A stretch of DNA of 7,483 bases from Bacillota bacterium (GCA_021203665.1 JAJQAT010000011.1:1-7483), one strand, 5' to 3'; shown: positions 1 through 5,466, numbered from the stretch's first letter. The notes: generated by a model not told the origin, from the sequence alone. A program made the numbers and translations.

Positions 1-57
1 AAAACAGCCGATTTTCATATTTTCTTGATTAAAAATAATAAAAATTAACAAAATATC

Positions 58-87
58 TTGACATATCTATCTAAAATAAGGTATAAT
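58..87 (+). promoter_or_regulatory. consensus sigma-A promoter for rpsU-yqeY
   Basis: A perfect -35 box TTGACA lies at 58-63 and a perfect -10 box TATAAT at 82-87, with an 18-base spacer. The upstream 57 bases are very A/T-rich and could act as an UP element. Transcription should begin near position 94, giving an rpsU leader of about 70 bases. This is the strongest promoter in the window and fits a ribosomal protein operon. Confidence 0.9.
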
Positions 88-98
88 AGATATGTTTC

Positions 99-158
99 AT
101 GGGTTGCAACTGATTCCATCAAGTCCGTTTTTTAGAATTGACTTGCCGGAGGGAGGGG
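99..158 (+). promoter_or_regulatory. rpsU leader with possible tandem stems and strong SD
   Basis: The leader can form two abutting stems: ATGG at 99-102 with CCAT at 116-119, and CAAGTC at 120-125 with GACTTG at 140-145. The second loop carries a T6 run. The SD is very strong, GGAGGGAGGGG at 148-158, seven bases before the ATG. The stems are short, and autoregulation by bS21 is only a possibility. Confidence 0.3.
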
Positions 159-165
159 AAACAAC

Positions 166-339
166 ATGTCTGAAGTAAGAGTAAAGGATAATGAATCATT
201 GGATAGCGCGCTTCGCAGATTTAAGCGTCAGTGCGCAAAGTCAGGCGTCATGTCTGAAATCAGAAAGCGCGAGCATTACGAAAAGCCAAGCGTTAAGCGC
301 AAAAAGAAGTCTGAAGCAGCAAGAAAGAGCAAGTTCTGA
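166..339 (+). CDS. rpsU: 30S ribosomal protein S21 (bS21)
   Basis: A 57-residue, highly basic protein starting MSEVRVKDNESLDSALRRFK, which matches the bS21 family in length and sequence. It has the family's early (V/I)-x-V-K-x-N-E-(S/P) segment, the ALRRFKR helix and a lysine/arginine-rich tail ending in KSKF. bS21 binds the small ribosomal subunit near the 3' end of 16S rRNA and takes part in translation initiation. The start is fixed by the SD at 148-158. It is the first gene behind the consensus promoter at 58-87, and yqeY follows 27 bases later, the usual Firmicutes pairing. The gene is too short for many ORF filters, but nothing in it looks damaged. Confidence 0.97.
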   Translation: MSEVRVKDNESLDSALRRFKRQCAKSGVMSEIRKREHYEKPSVKRKKKSEAARKSKF

Positions 340-351
340 TTTATACAGCAT

Positions 352-357
352 AAGGAG
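352..357 (+). promoter_or_regulatory. yqeY ribosome binding site (decides the start)
   Basis: AAGGAG at 352-357 directly abuts an ATG at 358, too close for initiation there, but sits nine bases before the in-frame ATG at 367. The second ATG is therefore the likely start; the longer reading adds only Met-Thr-Leu. Confidence 0.8.
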
Positions 358-366
358 ATGACGTTG

Positions 367-810
367 ATGTCTTTAAAGGAAAGATTGGCAGAGGATTTAA
401 AGTCGTCAATGAAAAACAAAGACACTGTCCGCAAAAACACGGTACAGCTTGTGAGAACGGCTATACTCCAGGTTGAGAAGGACAAAAAGGTAACTCTTGA
501 TGACGAGGATATTTTGGAGTTGATTGCAAAGCAGCTTAAGCAGCGCAGAGACTCTCTTCCCGAATACGAAAAGAGTGGCAGGGATGATTTAATCTCTCAG
601 TTGAACCAGGAAATGGAAGTTTTGATGGAATACCTTCCCAAACAGCTCACCGAGGACGAGCTTAAACCCATAGTTGAGGAGGCTGTCAAGGCAGTCGGCG
701 CAACATCCATGAAGGATATGGGCAAGGTTATGGAATACGTTATGCCCGCCGTTAAGGGCAGGGCGGACGGAAAGGCTGTAAGCGCTATCGCGAAAAGCCT
801 ATTTAACTAA
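367..810 (+). CDS. yqeY: GatB/YqeY domain-containing protein
   Basis: A 147-residue protein starting MSLKERLAEDLKSSMKNKDT. This matches the YqeY family: short (about 150 residues), all-helical, with the N-terminal MSLKERL...D(M/L)K..MK.KD signature, the central KQRRDSLPEYEKSGRDDL segment and a C-terminal MGKVM.....GRADGK.VS motif. The domain is homologous to the tRNA-binding tail of GatB, a subunit of the Asp/Glu-tRNA amidotransferase, but the stand-alone protein has no settled function. Cytoplasmic. It is the second gene of the rpsU unit, and its ATG at 367 is chosen on SD spacing. A tRNA-Thr gene follows 33 bases after the stop on the same strand. Confidence 0.93.
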   Translation: MSLKERLAEDLKSSMKNKDTVRKNTVQLVRTAILQVEKDKKVTLDDEDILELIAKQLKQRRDSLPEYEKSGRDDLISQLNQEMEVLMEYLPKQLTEDELKPIVEEAVKAVGATSMKDMGKVMEYVMPAVKGRADGKAVSAIAKSLFN

Positions 811-817
811 AAAATTA

Positions 818-839
818 CAGAGAGAGTCTTCTCTCTCTG
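818..839 (+). terminator. hairpin between yqeY and tRNA-Thr
   Basis: A perfect nine-base stem, CAGAGAGAG at 818-826 with CTCTCTCTG at 831-839, closes a TCTT loop. No T tract follows, so it is a poor intrinsic terminator. It could instead stabilise the mRNA end or serve as a processing site before the tRNA, which starts five bases later. Confidence 0.45.
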
Positions 840-843
840 ATTC

Positions 844-918
844 GCTACTGTGGCTCAATGGCAGAGCAGCTCATTCGTAATGAGCAGGTTGTCAGTTCGA
901 TTCTGACCAGTAGCTCCA
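844..918 (+). tRNA. tRNA-Thr (anticodon CGT)
   Basis: A full cloverleaf can be drawn. The acceptor stem is GCTACTG (844-850) with CAGTAGC (908-914); the D stem is GCTC (853-856) with GAGC (864-867); the anticodon stem is GCTCA (869-873) with TGAGC (881-885). The anticodon loop TTCGTAA places CGT at 876-878, which reads threonine codon ACG. The variable region is five bases (886-890), and the T stem is GTCAG/CTGAC around TTCGATT. The discriminator is T915, and CCA is encoded at 916-918. The D loop is short (seven bases) but keeps the GG. All stems are perfectly paired. It is probably read through from the rpsU promoter. Confidence 0.97.
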
Positions 919-921
919 CTG

Positions 922-949
922 AAAAAACCGCGGATACCGCGGTTTTTTT
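922..949. terminator. bidirectional intrinsic terminator
   Basis: CCGCGG at 928-933 and CCGCGG at 937-942 form a GC stem around ATA, flanked by A6 (922-927) and T7 (943-949). On the plus strand it ends the rpsU-yqeY-tRNA unit; on the minus strand it lies just past the mnmA stop codon and ends that unit. The A and T tracts can extend the stem to 12 pairs. Confidence 0.93.
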
Positions 950-957
950 AATGCATT

Positions 958-2028
958 TTATTCCACCGTTCCGCCGCCGAGGACTATATCGCCGTCGTAG
1001 AACACAACAGCCTGTCCGGGAGTTACGGCTCTTTGCGGTTCGTCAAAAATCAGCCTTACGCGTCCGTCCTCAAGCGGACAAAGCCTTGCCGCCGCGGGCG
1101 GCGCCTGATAGCGCACCTTTGCCGTTATTTTCATATCCGTATTCGGAGCCTCGCCCGAAATGAAGTTTACGTCACACGCGGTAAGCTCGTTTGAAAATTC
1201 CATTCCCTTTTCGCCCAAGGTAATTGTATTATTATCCGCGTCTATTTTCATAACAAACATCGGTCTGCCGTAAGCGCCTATTCCCTTTCGCTGACCTATC
1301 GTGTAATATATAAGTCCGCGGTGCTTTCCTATTACGTTTCCGTCCGCGTCCAGAATATCGCCCTCCTTTGGCTCATATCCCGAATAATCCGTAATAAACC
1401 TTGCGTAATCATCATCTTCAACAAAGCATATTTCCTGACTGTCCGGCTTGTTCGCAACGGCAAGTCCAAGCTCCTCCGCTTTTTTTCTTACCCAATCCTT
1501 ATTATAATCACCGAGCGGCATAAGCGTGTGCGCAAGCTGCTCCTGCGTGAAATTATACAGCACATAGCTTTGGTCTTTCTTTGCCGCCGCGCTTGTGCGC
1601 AAAATATACTTGCCGCTCCCGTCCCTTTCAATCTTAGCGTAATGTCCGGTCGCGATATAATCGATTCCCATCGCCGTTGCCTTTTTCAAAAGCGCGTCAA
1701 ATTTAAGATATTTGTTGCAGGCGATGCAGGGATTCGGCGTTCTTCCGTGAATATATTCGTCCACAAAATAATCCACCACCTTGTCGCGGAACATATCCTT
1801 GAAATTCATCACATAAAAATCTATTCCGAGCTTGTCGCATACGCGCCTTGCGTCCTCGACCGCACTTTCCGCACAGCAGCCCTCGTGCTTTGCGCCGCAG
1901 CTGTCCGAATATGTCCAAAGGCGCATTGTCGCGCCTATCACGCGGTAGCCCATATCCTTTAAAAGTGCCGCCGCAACAGAGCTGTCAACTCCACCCGACA
2001 TACCTATAAGCACACTTTTCTGTTCCAA
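958..2028 (-). CDS. mnmA: tRNA-specific 2-thiouridylase MnmA
   Basis: MnmA activates U34 of tRNA-Lys, -Glu and -Gln by adenylation and inserts sulfur to make 2-thiouridine. Taking TTG at 2028 as start gives 356 residues, normal for the family. Visible motifs are the ATP-binding PP-loop SGGVDSS (11-17), NPCIACNK around the catalytic Cys104, GHYAKI (about 128-133), SQEICF with the second active-site Cys201, YTIGQRKGIG (about 242-251), and the C-terminal beta-domain motif AVTPGQAVVFYDG. An upstream in-frame ATG at 2067 lies inside the response regulator gene and has no SD. TTG at 2028 has GAGGAGG eight bases before it, so it is preferred. The SD overlaps the regulator's stop, which suggests co-transcription and coupled translation. 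One active-site position carries Cys101 where E. coli has Asp (NPDILC), and extra cysteines occur near residues 44-52. Confidence 0.96.
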   Translation of the reverse strand: MEQKSVLIGMSGGVDSSVAAALLKDMGYRVIGATMRLWTYSDSCGAKHEGCCAESAVEDARRVCDKLGIDFYVMNFKDMFRDKVVDYFVDEYIHGRTPNPCIACNKYLKFDALLKKATAMGIDYIATGHYAKIERDGSGKYILRTSAAAKKDQSYVLYNFTQEQLAHTLMPLGDYNKDWVRKKAEELGLAVANKPDSQEICFVEDDDYARFITDYSGYEPKEGDILDADGNVIGKHRGLIYYTIGQRKGIGAYGRPMFVMKIDADNNTITLGEKGMEFSNELTACDVNFISGEAPNTDMKITAKVRYQAPPAAARLCPLEDGRVRLIFDEPQRAVTPGQAVVFYDGDIVLGGGTVE

Positions 2029-2036
2029 AACGTATT

Positions 2037-2043
2037 CCTCCTC
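2037..2043 (-). promoter_or_regulatory. mnmA ribosome binding site (supports TTG start)
   Basis: On the minus strand GAGGAGG occupies 2043-2037, eight bases before TTG at 2028. It shares bases 2042-2043 with the TGA stop (2044-2042) of the response regulator, an arrangement expected for translational coupling. Confidence 0.85.
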
Positions 2044-2716
2044 AAATATTAAAGCGGTATCCCACACCCCATATTGTTTCTATGTATTTTTCACTTTCGG
2101 TATTTATCTTGTCGCGGACGCGCTGAATATGCACCGTTACCGTTGACACATCGCCTATCGCGTCCATACCCCATATCCTGTCAAACAGAACGTCCTTTGA
2201 AAAGGTGCGGTTGGGATTTTCCGCGAGGAATAGGAGCAAATCGTATTCCTTTGCGGTAAGCGAAATTTCCTTATCGCCGACAGCGACCTTGTGAGCGTCC
2301 TTGTCTATGGTAAGCGAACGGACAGTGATTACCCTGCCGCTGCCTTTTGTCAGCGCGTCGTGGCGGGAAATATGCGCCTTAACCCTTGCCACAAGCTCAC
2401 TCGGCGAAAACGGCTTTGTCATGTAATCGTCCGCGCCGAGTCCCAGCCCGCGTATCTTGTCTATATCGCTGTTTTTTGCCGATAGGAATATTACCGGCGT
2501 TTGTTTCCTTTTGCGCAGCTCGGAAATAATTTCAAAGCCGTCCATCCCCGGCAGCATTATATCTATTATTATAAGGTCAAATTCCTCCGTGAGCGCCTTT
2601 TCAAGTCCCGCCGTTCCGCGCGAGGCTATGCCGCACTCAAAGCCGTTTATTTCAAGATAGTCGCGCTCAAGCTCCGCTATCGCGCTGTCGTCCTCTATTA
2701 TTAATACTTTTTTCAT
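2042..2716 (-). CDS. OmpR/PhoB-family response regulator
   Basis: A 224-residue two-domain transcription factor. The receiver domain (about 1-115) has the acidic pair E8/D9 plus D10, the phosphoacceptor Asp52 in DIMLPGMDGF, the switch Ser79 in FLSAKN and the invariant Lys101 in MTKPFSP. The C-terminal winged helix (about 128-224) has SLTAKEYDLLLFLAENPNRTFSKD, a VTVHIQRVRDKI recognition segment and the closing WGVGYRF. Phosphorylation by a histidine kinase should promote dimerisation and promoter binding. AAGGAG at 2727-2722 precedes the ATG by five bases. Its likely partner is the split kinase upstream at 3389-4536, separated by about 670 bp of repeats rather than by the usual few bases. No convincing own promoter was found in that gap. 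Which OmpR-type subgroup it belongs to cannot be settled here. Confidence 0.96.
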   Translation of the reverse strand: MKKVLIIEDDSAIAELERDYLEINGFECGIASRGTAGLEKALTEEFDLIIIDIMLPGMDGFEIISELRKRKQTPVIFLSAKNSDIDKIRGLGLGADDYMTKPFSPSELVARVKAHISRHDALTKGSGRVITVRSLTIDKDAHKVAVGDKEISLTAKEYDLLLFLAENPNRTFSKDVLFDRIWGMDAIGDVSTVTVHIQRVRDKINTESEKYIETIWGVGYRFNI

Positions 2717-2756
2717 TTTTTCTCCTTTTAGGGTGCGCGCGTCCGCACGCCGCCCA

Positions 2757-2827
2757 AGTCCCTAAGCCTTCCCCTAAGGGGAAGGTGTCGGCGCAGCCGA
2801 CGGATGAGGGGTGCCTAATAATCTTTT
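2757..2827 (+). repeat. A-type palindromic repeat, copy 1
   Basis: This 71-bp element is nearly identical to 4666-4735. It contains two hairpins: CCTTCCCC (2767-2774) with GGGGAAGG (2778-2785), and GTCGGC (2787-2792) with GCCGAC (2796-2801). It then runs through GGATGAGGG and GCCTAATAATC. The two copies differ in the first hairpin loop and at one base after GGATGAGGG. From memory this element type is frequent in gut Clostridia; a search would confirm it. Confidence 0.88.
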
Positions 2828-2870
2828 TCTCTTTTTCCATTTCGGCTTTCTTTTTTCATCTTTCTATTAT

Positions 2871-2970
2871 GTTCTTTTTGCAGCAAAAAGAACCAAAAAC
2901 TCAAAGGGGGATTTCGATTTCCCCCTTTGGAACCCCTTAAATCGACTAAGGGAACTCTTTGTTCCCTTAG
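2871..2970. repeat. triple perfect-hairpin element
   Basis: Three consecutive perfect ten-base stems occur in 100 bp. They are GTTCTTTTTG (2871-2880) with CAAAAAGAAC (2884-2893); CAAAGGGGGA (2902-2911) with TCCCCCTTTG (2920-2929); and CTAAGGGAAC (2946-2955) with GTTCCCTTAG (2961-2970). Their density and perfection mark this as a structured repeat, not random spacer. No coding function is supported. Confidence 0.75.
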
Positions 2971-3019
2971 AACCCTCCGTTGCCGCTGAGCCACAAGTGA
3001 ATCTCTATCCGTAGAGGTC

Positions 3020-3142
3020 GGCGCCACGGGCGACCCGTTTCGTAGGGGCGACCCTTGCGGTCGCCCGAATCCCTCAGTCGCTTACGGGCATACGAAATGC
3101 AGCGCATTTCAATCGCCTCCCTTTAACAAGGGAGCCTTACTG
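3020..3142. repeat. hairpin-rich repeat block
   Basis: Three perfect stems follow one another: GGGCGACC (3046-3053) with GGTCGCCC (3059-3066); GAAATGC (3094-3100) with GCATTTC (3104-3110); and CTCCCTT (3117-3123) with AAGGGAG (3128-3134). The 14-mer at 3021-3034 recurs exactly at 4575-4588, beside the other repeat cluster, so the two clusters share parts. Confidence 0.7.
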
Positions 3143-3399
3143 CCGCCCCGAGCGTGAAGCGTACGGGATGCGGAAAATTAACAAGCCGTAAAGGCGCAGG
3201 AAATTTTTCGCAGGCTGTGCGCTTTAGCGAGCGGTGCTGTACTTCGGTACCGCCCCGAGCGTGAAGCGCGCGGATTCATAAAATTAACAAGCCGACGGCG
3301 CAGGAAATTTTTCGCAGGCTGTGCGCTTTAGCGAGCGGTGCTGTACTTCGGTACCGCCCCGAGCGTGAAGCGTGCGGGATGCGGAAAATTAACAAGCCG
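3143..3399. repeat. tandem repeat array, 2.4 units of about 105 bp
   Basis: Units start at 3143, 3250 and 3354 (periods 107 and 104). The first 19 bases of all three (CCGCCCCGAGCGTGAAGCG) are identical, and the last 57 bases of units 1 and 2 are identical. The only marked divergence is a variable patch around unit positions 20-31 and a 3-bp length change. Each full unit carries a GTAC-TTCG-GTAC tetraloop hairpin, extendable with GGTG/CGCC. Unit 3 is truncated, and its AATTAACAAGCCG part contains the stop codon and last codons of the kinase gene on the minus strand. Confidence 0.92.
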
Positions 3400-4078
3400 C
3401 AGGCAGGTAGACCACCGCCGTGGTGCCCTTACCCAATCCATCACTTTTGAGCCATATTTTGCCGCCGTGCTTTTCCACAATCTGCTTCGCTATACCCAGT
3501 CCCAGACCACTGCCCTTTATGCTCCGAGAACCGTCCACGCGGTAAAATCCGTCGAACACATTTTGCAGTTCCTTTTCCTCTATGCCTATCCCGTTATCGC
3601 TGATATACACATACACGCCGCCGTCGCGCGTGAACGTCGTTATCTCCAGTGACGGGTTATCCTCTCTTTTATATTTAACCGCGTTATCCGCGAGATTTGC
3701 AAAGACACGGCTCATTTTCTCGCGGTCAAGCTTAACATACGCAGCATCGGCTGAAATATTATTTATCAGCTTAATATTGTTCTTTTCAAAATCAAGCCTG
3801 TAGTCCTCCAAAAATTCATTCACAAAAGCGTTTATATCCGCCGTTTCAAAATTGAACGTCAGCCTTGAAAGCTCCAGCTTGGAGAACGTGGACAGATTAT
3901 TCACCATATCGTCTATGACCTCCGCCTTTGCGTGTATCGTGTCGAGATAACGATTCATTTTTTCAGGCGTGTCGGCAACTCCGTCACGTATTCCCTCGAC
4001 ATAGCCCTTTATGGACGTTATCGGCGTTTTCAGGTCATGGGATATATTCGCAAGCAGCATACTGCGTTCCTTCTTCAT
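3389..4078 (-). CDS. sensor histidine kinase, catalytic half (HisKA-HATPase_c)
   Basis: A 229-residue kinase core without membrane segments. The H box is ANISHDLKTPITS with phosphoacceptor His14. The HATPase domain shows the N box (Asn128/Asn132 in FANLADNAVKYK), the G1 box DNGIGI (161-166), the F box FDGFYR (175-180) and the G2 box GSGLGLGIAKQ (189-199), so all catalytic elements are intact. It should autophosphorylate and pass phosphate to the response regulator at 2042-2716. Its ATG overlaps the TGA of the sensor half (ATGA, 4078-4075), yet the seven codons upstream in this frame (AQENEQC) continue the coiled region naturally. It is therefore almost certainly the second part of one interrupted gene. 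The start shown is only that of the open frame; the SD before it is poor. The last codons and TAA stop lie inside the tandem repeat. Confidence 0.88.
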   Translation of the reverse strand: MKKERSMLLANISHDLKTPITSIKGYVEGIRDGVADTPEKMNRYLDTIHAKAEVIDDMVNNLSTFSKLELSRLTFNFETADINAFVNEFLEDYRLDFEKNNIKLINNISADAAYVKLDREKMSRVFANLADNAVKYKREDNPSLEITTFTRDGGVYVYISDNGIGIEEKELQNVFDGFYRVDGSRSIKGSGLGLGIAKQIVEKHGGKIWLKSDGLGKGTTAVVYLPAAC

Positions 4079-4536
4079 GCACTGCTCGTTTTCCTGCGCT
4101 TTTTAAGCTCCCTGCGCATAGTGTCAAAATTATTGCACAGCTTATCAATCTCATCGTAATTACTGCCCATAACCTCAAAATTCAAATTTCCCTCGCGTAT
4201 ATAATCCGCCGCACGGTCAAGCTCGTTTATCGGATTTTCAATGCTTTTTGACATAAGGCGCGTCATAACGGTTGTTGACAAAACAAGAATAAGCGCGCAT
4301 ATCGCCGCCCATAAAAGCATATACCACAGCGCTGCGGGATTGCCCTTGAAAAATTCTCCGACAGCCTCGGAAAAGACCTCCGGGTCAATCAGCGCGGCGC
4401 GCGGAATGTTCAGCTCCTCCACCGGAAATTTTAATATGAAAATTATCAGAAAACACACCGAAATAACACCTATCAGGAGAATAGGCGTTATCAGCATCAT
4501 AATGTTGTAAACCGCAAATTTGTTTTTTATTTTCAT
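4075..4536 (-). CDS. sensor histidine kinase, membrane/HAMP half
   Basis: A 153-residue fragment starting MKIKNKFAVYNIM. It has TM1 at about 8-35, a short outer loop of about 35 residues, TM2 at about 70-92, and a HAMP linker from about 93 to 146 with the typical Pro102 and DEIDKLCNNFDTMRRELKK. The frame then runs into RRKTSSA and a TGA. A one-base (-1) shift after Lys146, in the A5 run at 4104-4100, joins it to the HisKA half and would give a normal 382-residue kinase. The open frame extends upstream to 4656, but those codons are repeat sequence; Met at 4536 is the first native residue. No SD precedes it, only a TATAAT-like box ten bases upstream. The short loop suits intramembrane-sensing kinases. 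Confidence 0.82.
   Translation of the reverse strand: MKIKNKFAVYNIMMLITPILLIGVISVCFLIIFILKFPVEELNIPRAALIDPEVFSEAVGEFFKGNPAALWYMLLWAAICALILVLSTTVMTRLMSKSIENPINELDRAADYIREGNLNFEVMGSNYDEIDKLCNNFDTMRRELKKRRKTSSA
4100..4104 (-). other. frameshift point in the kinase gene (A5 run)
   Basis: On the minus strand CTT AAA AAG CGC is read in the sensor frame; the kinase frame continues as GCG CAG GAA AAC. One additional A, or a -1 slip on AAG, fuses the halves as ELKK-AQENEQC-MKKERS. The site is a homopolymer, the commonest place for slippage, mutation or sequencing error. Confidence 0.85.
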
Positions 4537-4591
4537 AGTTATGTGTATTATATGGCTTTCGTGGGTGTAGGTTTGCGCCACGGGCGACAGG

Positions 4592-4650
4592 AATCCCTCA
4601 TCCGTCACTCCGCATAAATGCGTCGTGCCACCTTCCCCCAGGGGAAGGCT
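4592..4650 (-). repeat. A-type repeat, divergent inverted copy
   Basis: Read on the minus strand, it has AGCC, a CCTTCCCC/GGGGAAGG hairpin (plus-strand arms 4631-4638 and 4641-4648) and GGATGAGGGATT. This is the same order as the A-type repeats, but the GTCGGC-GCA-GCCGAC stem is replaced by a segment with a GCAT-AA-ATGC hairpin. It faces the copy at 4666-4735 across a 15-base spacer, so the pair is a large inverted repeat between permease and kinase genes. Confidence 0.75.
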
Positions 4651-4665
4651 AACCATATTCGCCGC

Positions 4666-4735
4666 AGTCCCTAAGCCTTCCCTTGGGGGAAGGTGTCGGC
4701 GCAGCCGACGGATGAGGGTTGCCTAATAATCTTTT
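4666..4735 (+). repeat. A-type palindromic repeat, copy 2, overlapping permease stop
   Basis: A 70-bp near-copy of 2757-2827, with hairpins CCTTCCC (4676-4682)/GGGAAGG (4687-4693) and GTCGGC (4695-4700)/GCCGAC (4704-4709). Its last 13 bases, GCCTAATAATC and beyond, lie inside the permease gene, so the repeat encodes the final residues and the TAG stop. Confidence 0.88.
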
Positions 4736-5466
4736 CTGTCAAATATTATATACGATAACGTATACAAAATCAAGACTGAACCGAACAAAATACCAACCTT
4801 TGAAAGCAGCGCGCCGAGGGGCAGGAGGGATCCTATCCAAATTTTATGCCACTGCGAATACGCCGTGAAAATCATCTGTCCGGCGGGGGATACATAGTAA
4901 TTAAGATATTTAAAGAATATGTATACCGCTATGCACAAAAGCATCGCAAGAGTCGGACTTTTGGAAAGCATATTTATAAACACCGCCATCGCCACCAACG
5001 CAAGCACGGGCACCATATCCACGACATACGCCGCAAGTGTCTGCGGCACGTATGCAAGGGAATTGCCCGAAGCTATCTGAACCGCCAAGCAGATAACGAA
5101 CATTGCCAATATCGTCATGCAGCACAGCAAAAATACCGCGAGGGATTTTGACGTCATAACCTTAAACCGCGTGAGCGGGCGCATAAGCGACTCCTTAAAG
5201 GTATCCTCCTGCACCTCGCTTGCGAACAAGTCCGTTACCGCCATAAACACAATGAGCGGCACAAGTATATCAATCACAAATCCGAGCATCTCCATAATAA
5301 GATTGCTCTTTATAACAATCTCCCCGCCCGACACCTTTGCAATCATCACATTTCCGCCCAGGCGCAGTATACACACAAGAGCGCCGATTATACCTATAAC
5401 AATATATTTTTTCTTTCTGAGCAGCTTTGATAATTCATTTTTTGTGTTTAAAACAAGTGCTTTCAT
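4723..5466 (-). CDS. ABC-2 type transporter permease
   Basis: A 247-residue membrane protein with six predicted helices near residues 21-40, 58-80, 108-132, 145-166, 171-190 and 222-243. Between helices 2 and 3 is the cytoplasmic segment SEVQEDTFKESLMRPLTRFK, the E-x-x-x-x-T-x-K-x-x-L-x-R-P-x-x-R signature of ABC-2 permeases such as BcrB and the lantibiotic immunity LanE/LanG proteins. It should form the pore for the ATPase encoded just upstream; its ATG overlaps that gene's TGA by four bases. The substrate is not readable; antimicrobial peptides are the usual guess for this fold beside a two-component system. The last residues (R-K-D-Y) and TAG lie in an A-type repeat, so the original C-terminus may have been changed. 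Confidence 0.92.
   Translation of the reverse strand: MKALVLNTKNELSKLLRKKKYIVIGIIGALVCILRLGGNVMIAKVSGGEIVIKSNLIMEMLGFVIDILVPLIVFMAVTDLFASEVQEDTFKESLMRPLTRFKVMTSKSLAVFLLCCMTILAMFVICLAVQIASGNSLAYVPQTLAAYVVDMVPVLALVAMAVFINMLSKSPTLAMLLCIAVYIFFKYLNYYVSPAGQMIFTAYSQWHKIWIGSLLPLGALLSKVGILFGSVLILYTLSYIIFDRKDY

Larger units (their letters stand above)
2717..3388. other. 672-bp gene-free gap made of stacked palindromic repeats
   Basis: This gap between the kinase and regulator genes holds no believable gene. It is a mosaic of at least four hairpin elements: the A-type repeat at 2757-2827, three strong hairpins at 2871-2970, a block with GGGCGACC, GAAATGC and CTCCCTT stems at 3020-3142, and a ~105-bp tandem array at 3143-3399. 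Open frames across it encode low-complexity or repeat-derived peptides only. No clear T-tracted terminator or promoter was seen. Confidence 0.8.

Noticed and set aside
858..1163. 101-residue plus-strand open frame
   Set aside because: It begins inside the tRNA-Thr, crosses the terminator and continues antisense to mnmA. Composition is arginine-rich shadow sequence.
1321..1962. 213-residue plus-strand open frame
   Set aside because: It is fully antisense to mnmA, whose motifs are complete; the frame is a shadow of biased codon use.
2815..3027. 70-residue minus-strand open frame ending K-D-Y-stop
   Set aside because: It lies wholly in hairpin repeats, its end is the same repeat-encoded tail seen in the permease, and it has no plausible SD or conserved composition.
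3143..3399. CRISPR-like array
   Set aside because: Only 2.4 units of about 105 bp, with no alternating short repeats and unique spacers and no cas genes; it is a tandem palindromic repeat.
4547..4575. Promoter for the kinase with TATAAT at 4552-4547
   Set aside because: The -10 match is exact, but the expected -35 position reads CAAACC, and no TG extension is present. Kept only as a possibility in the findings.
4537..4656. N-terminal extension of the kinase to ATG at 4656
   Set aside because: The 40 extra codons are translated A-type repeat, without a signal or a family match; Met at 4536 begins the normal TM1.
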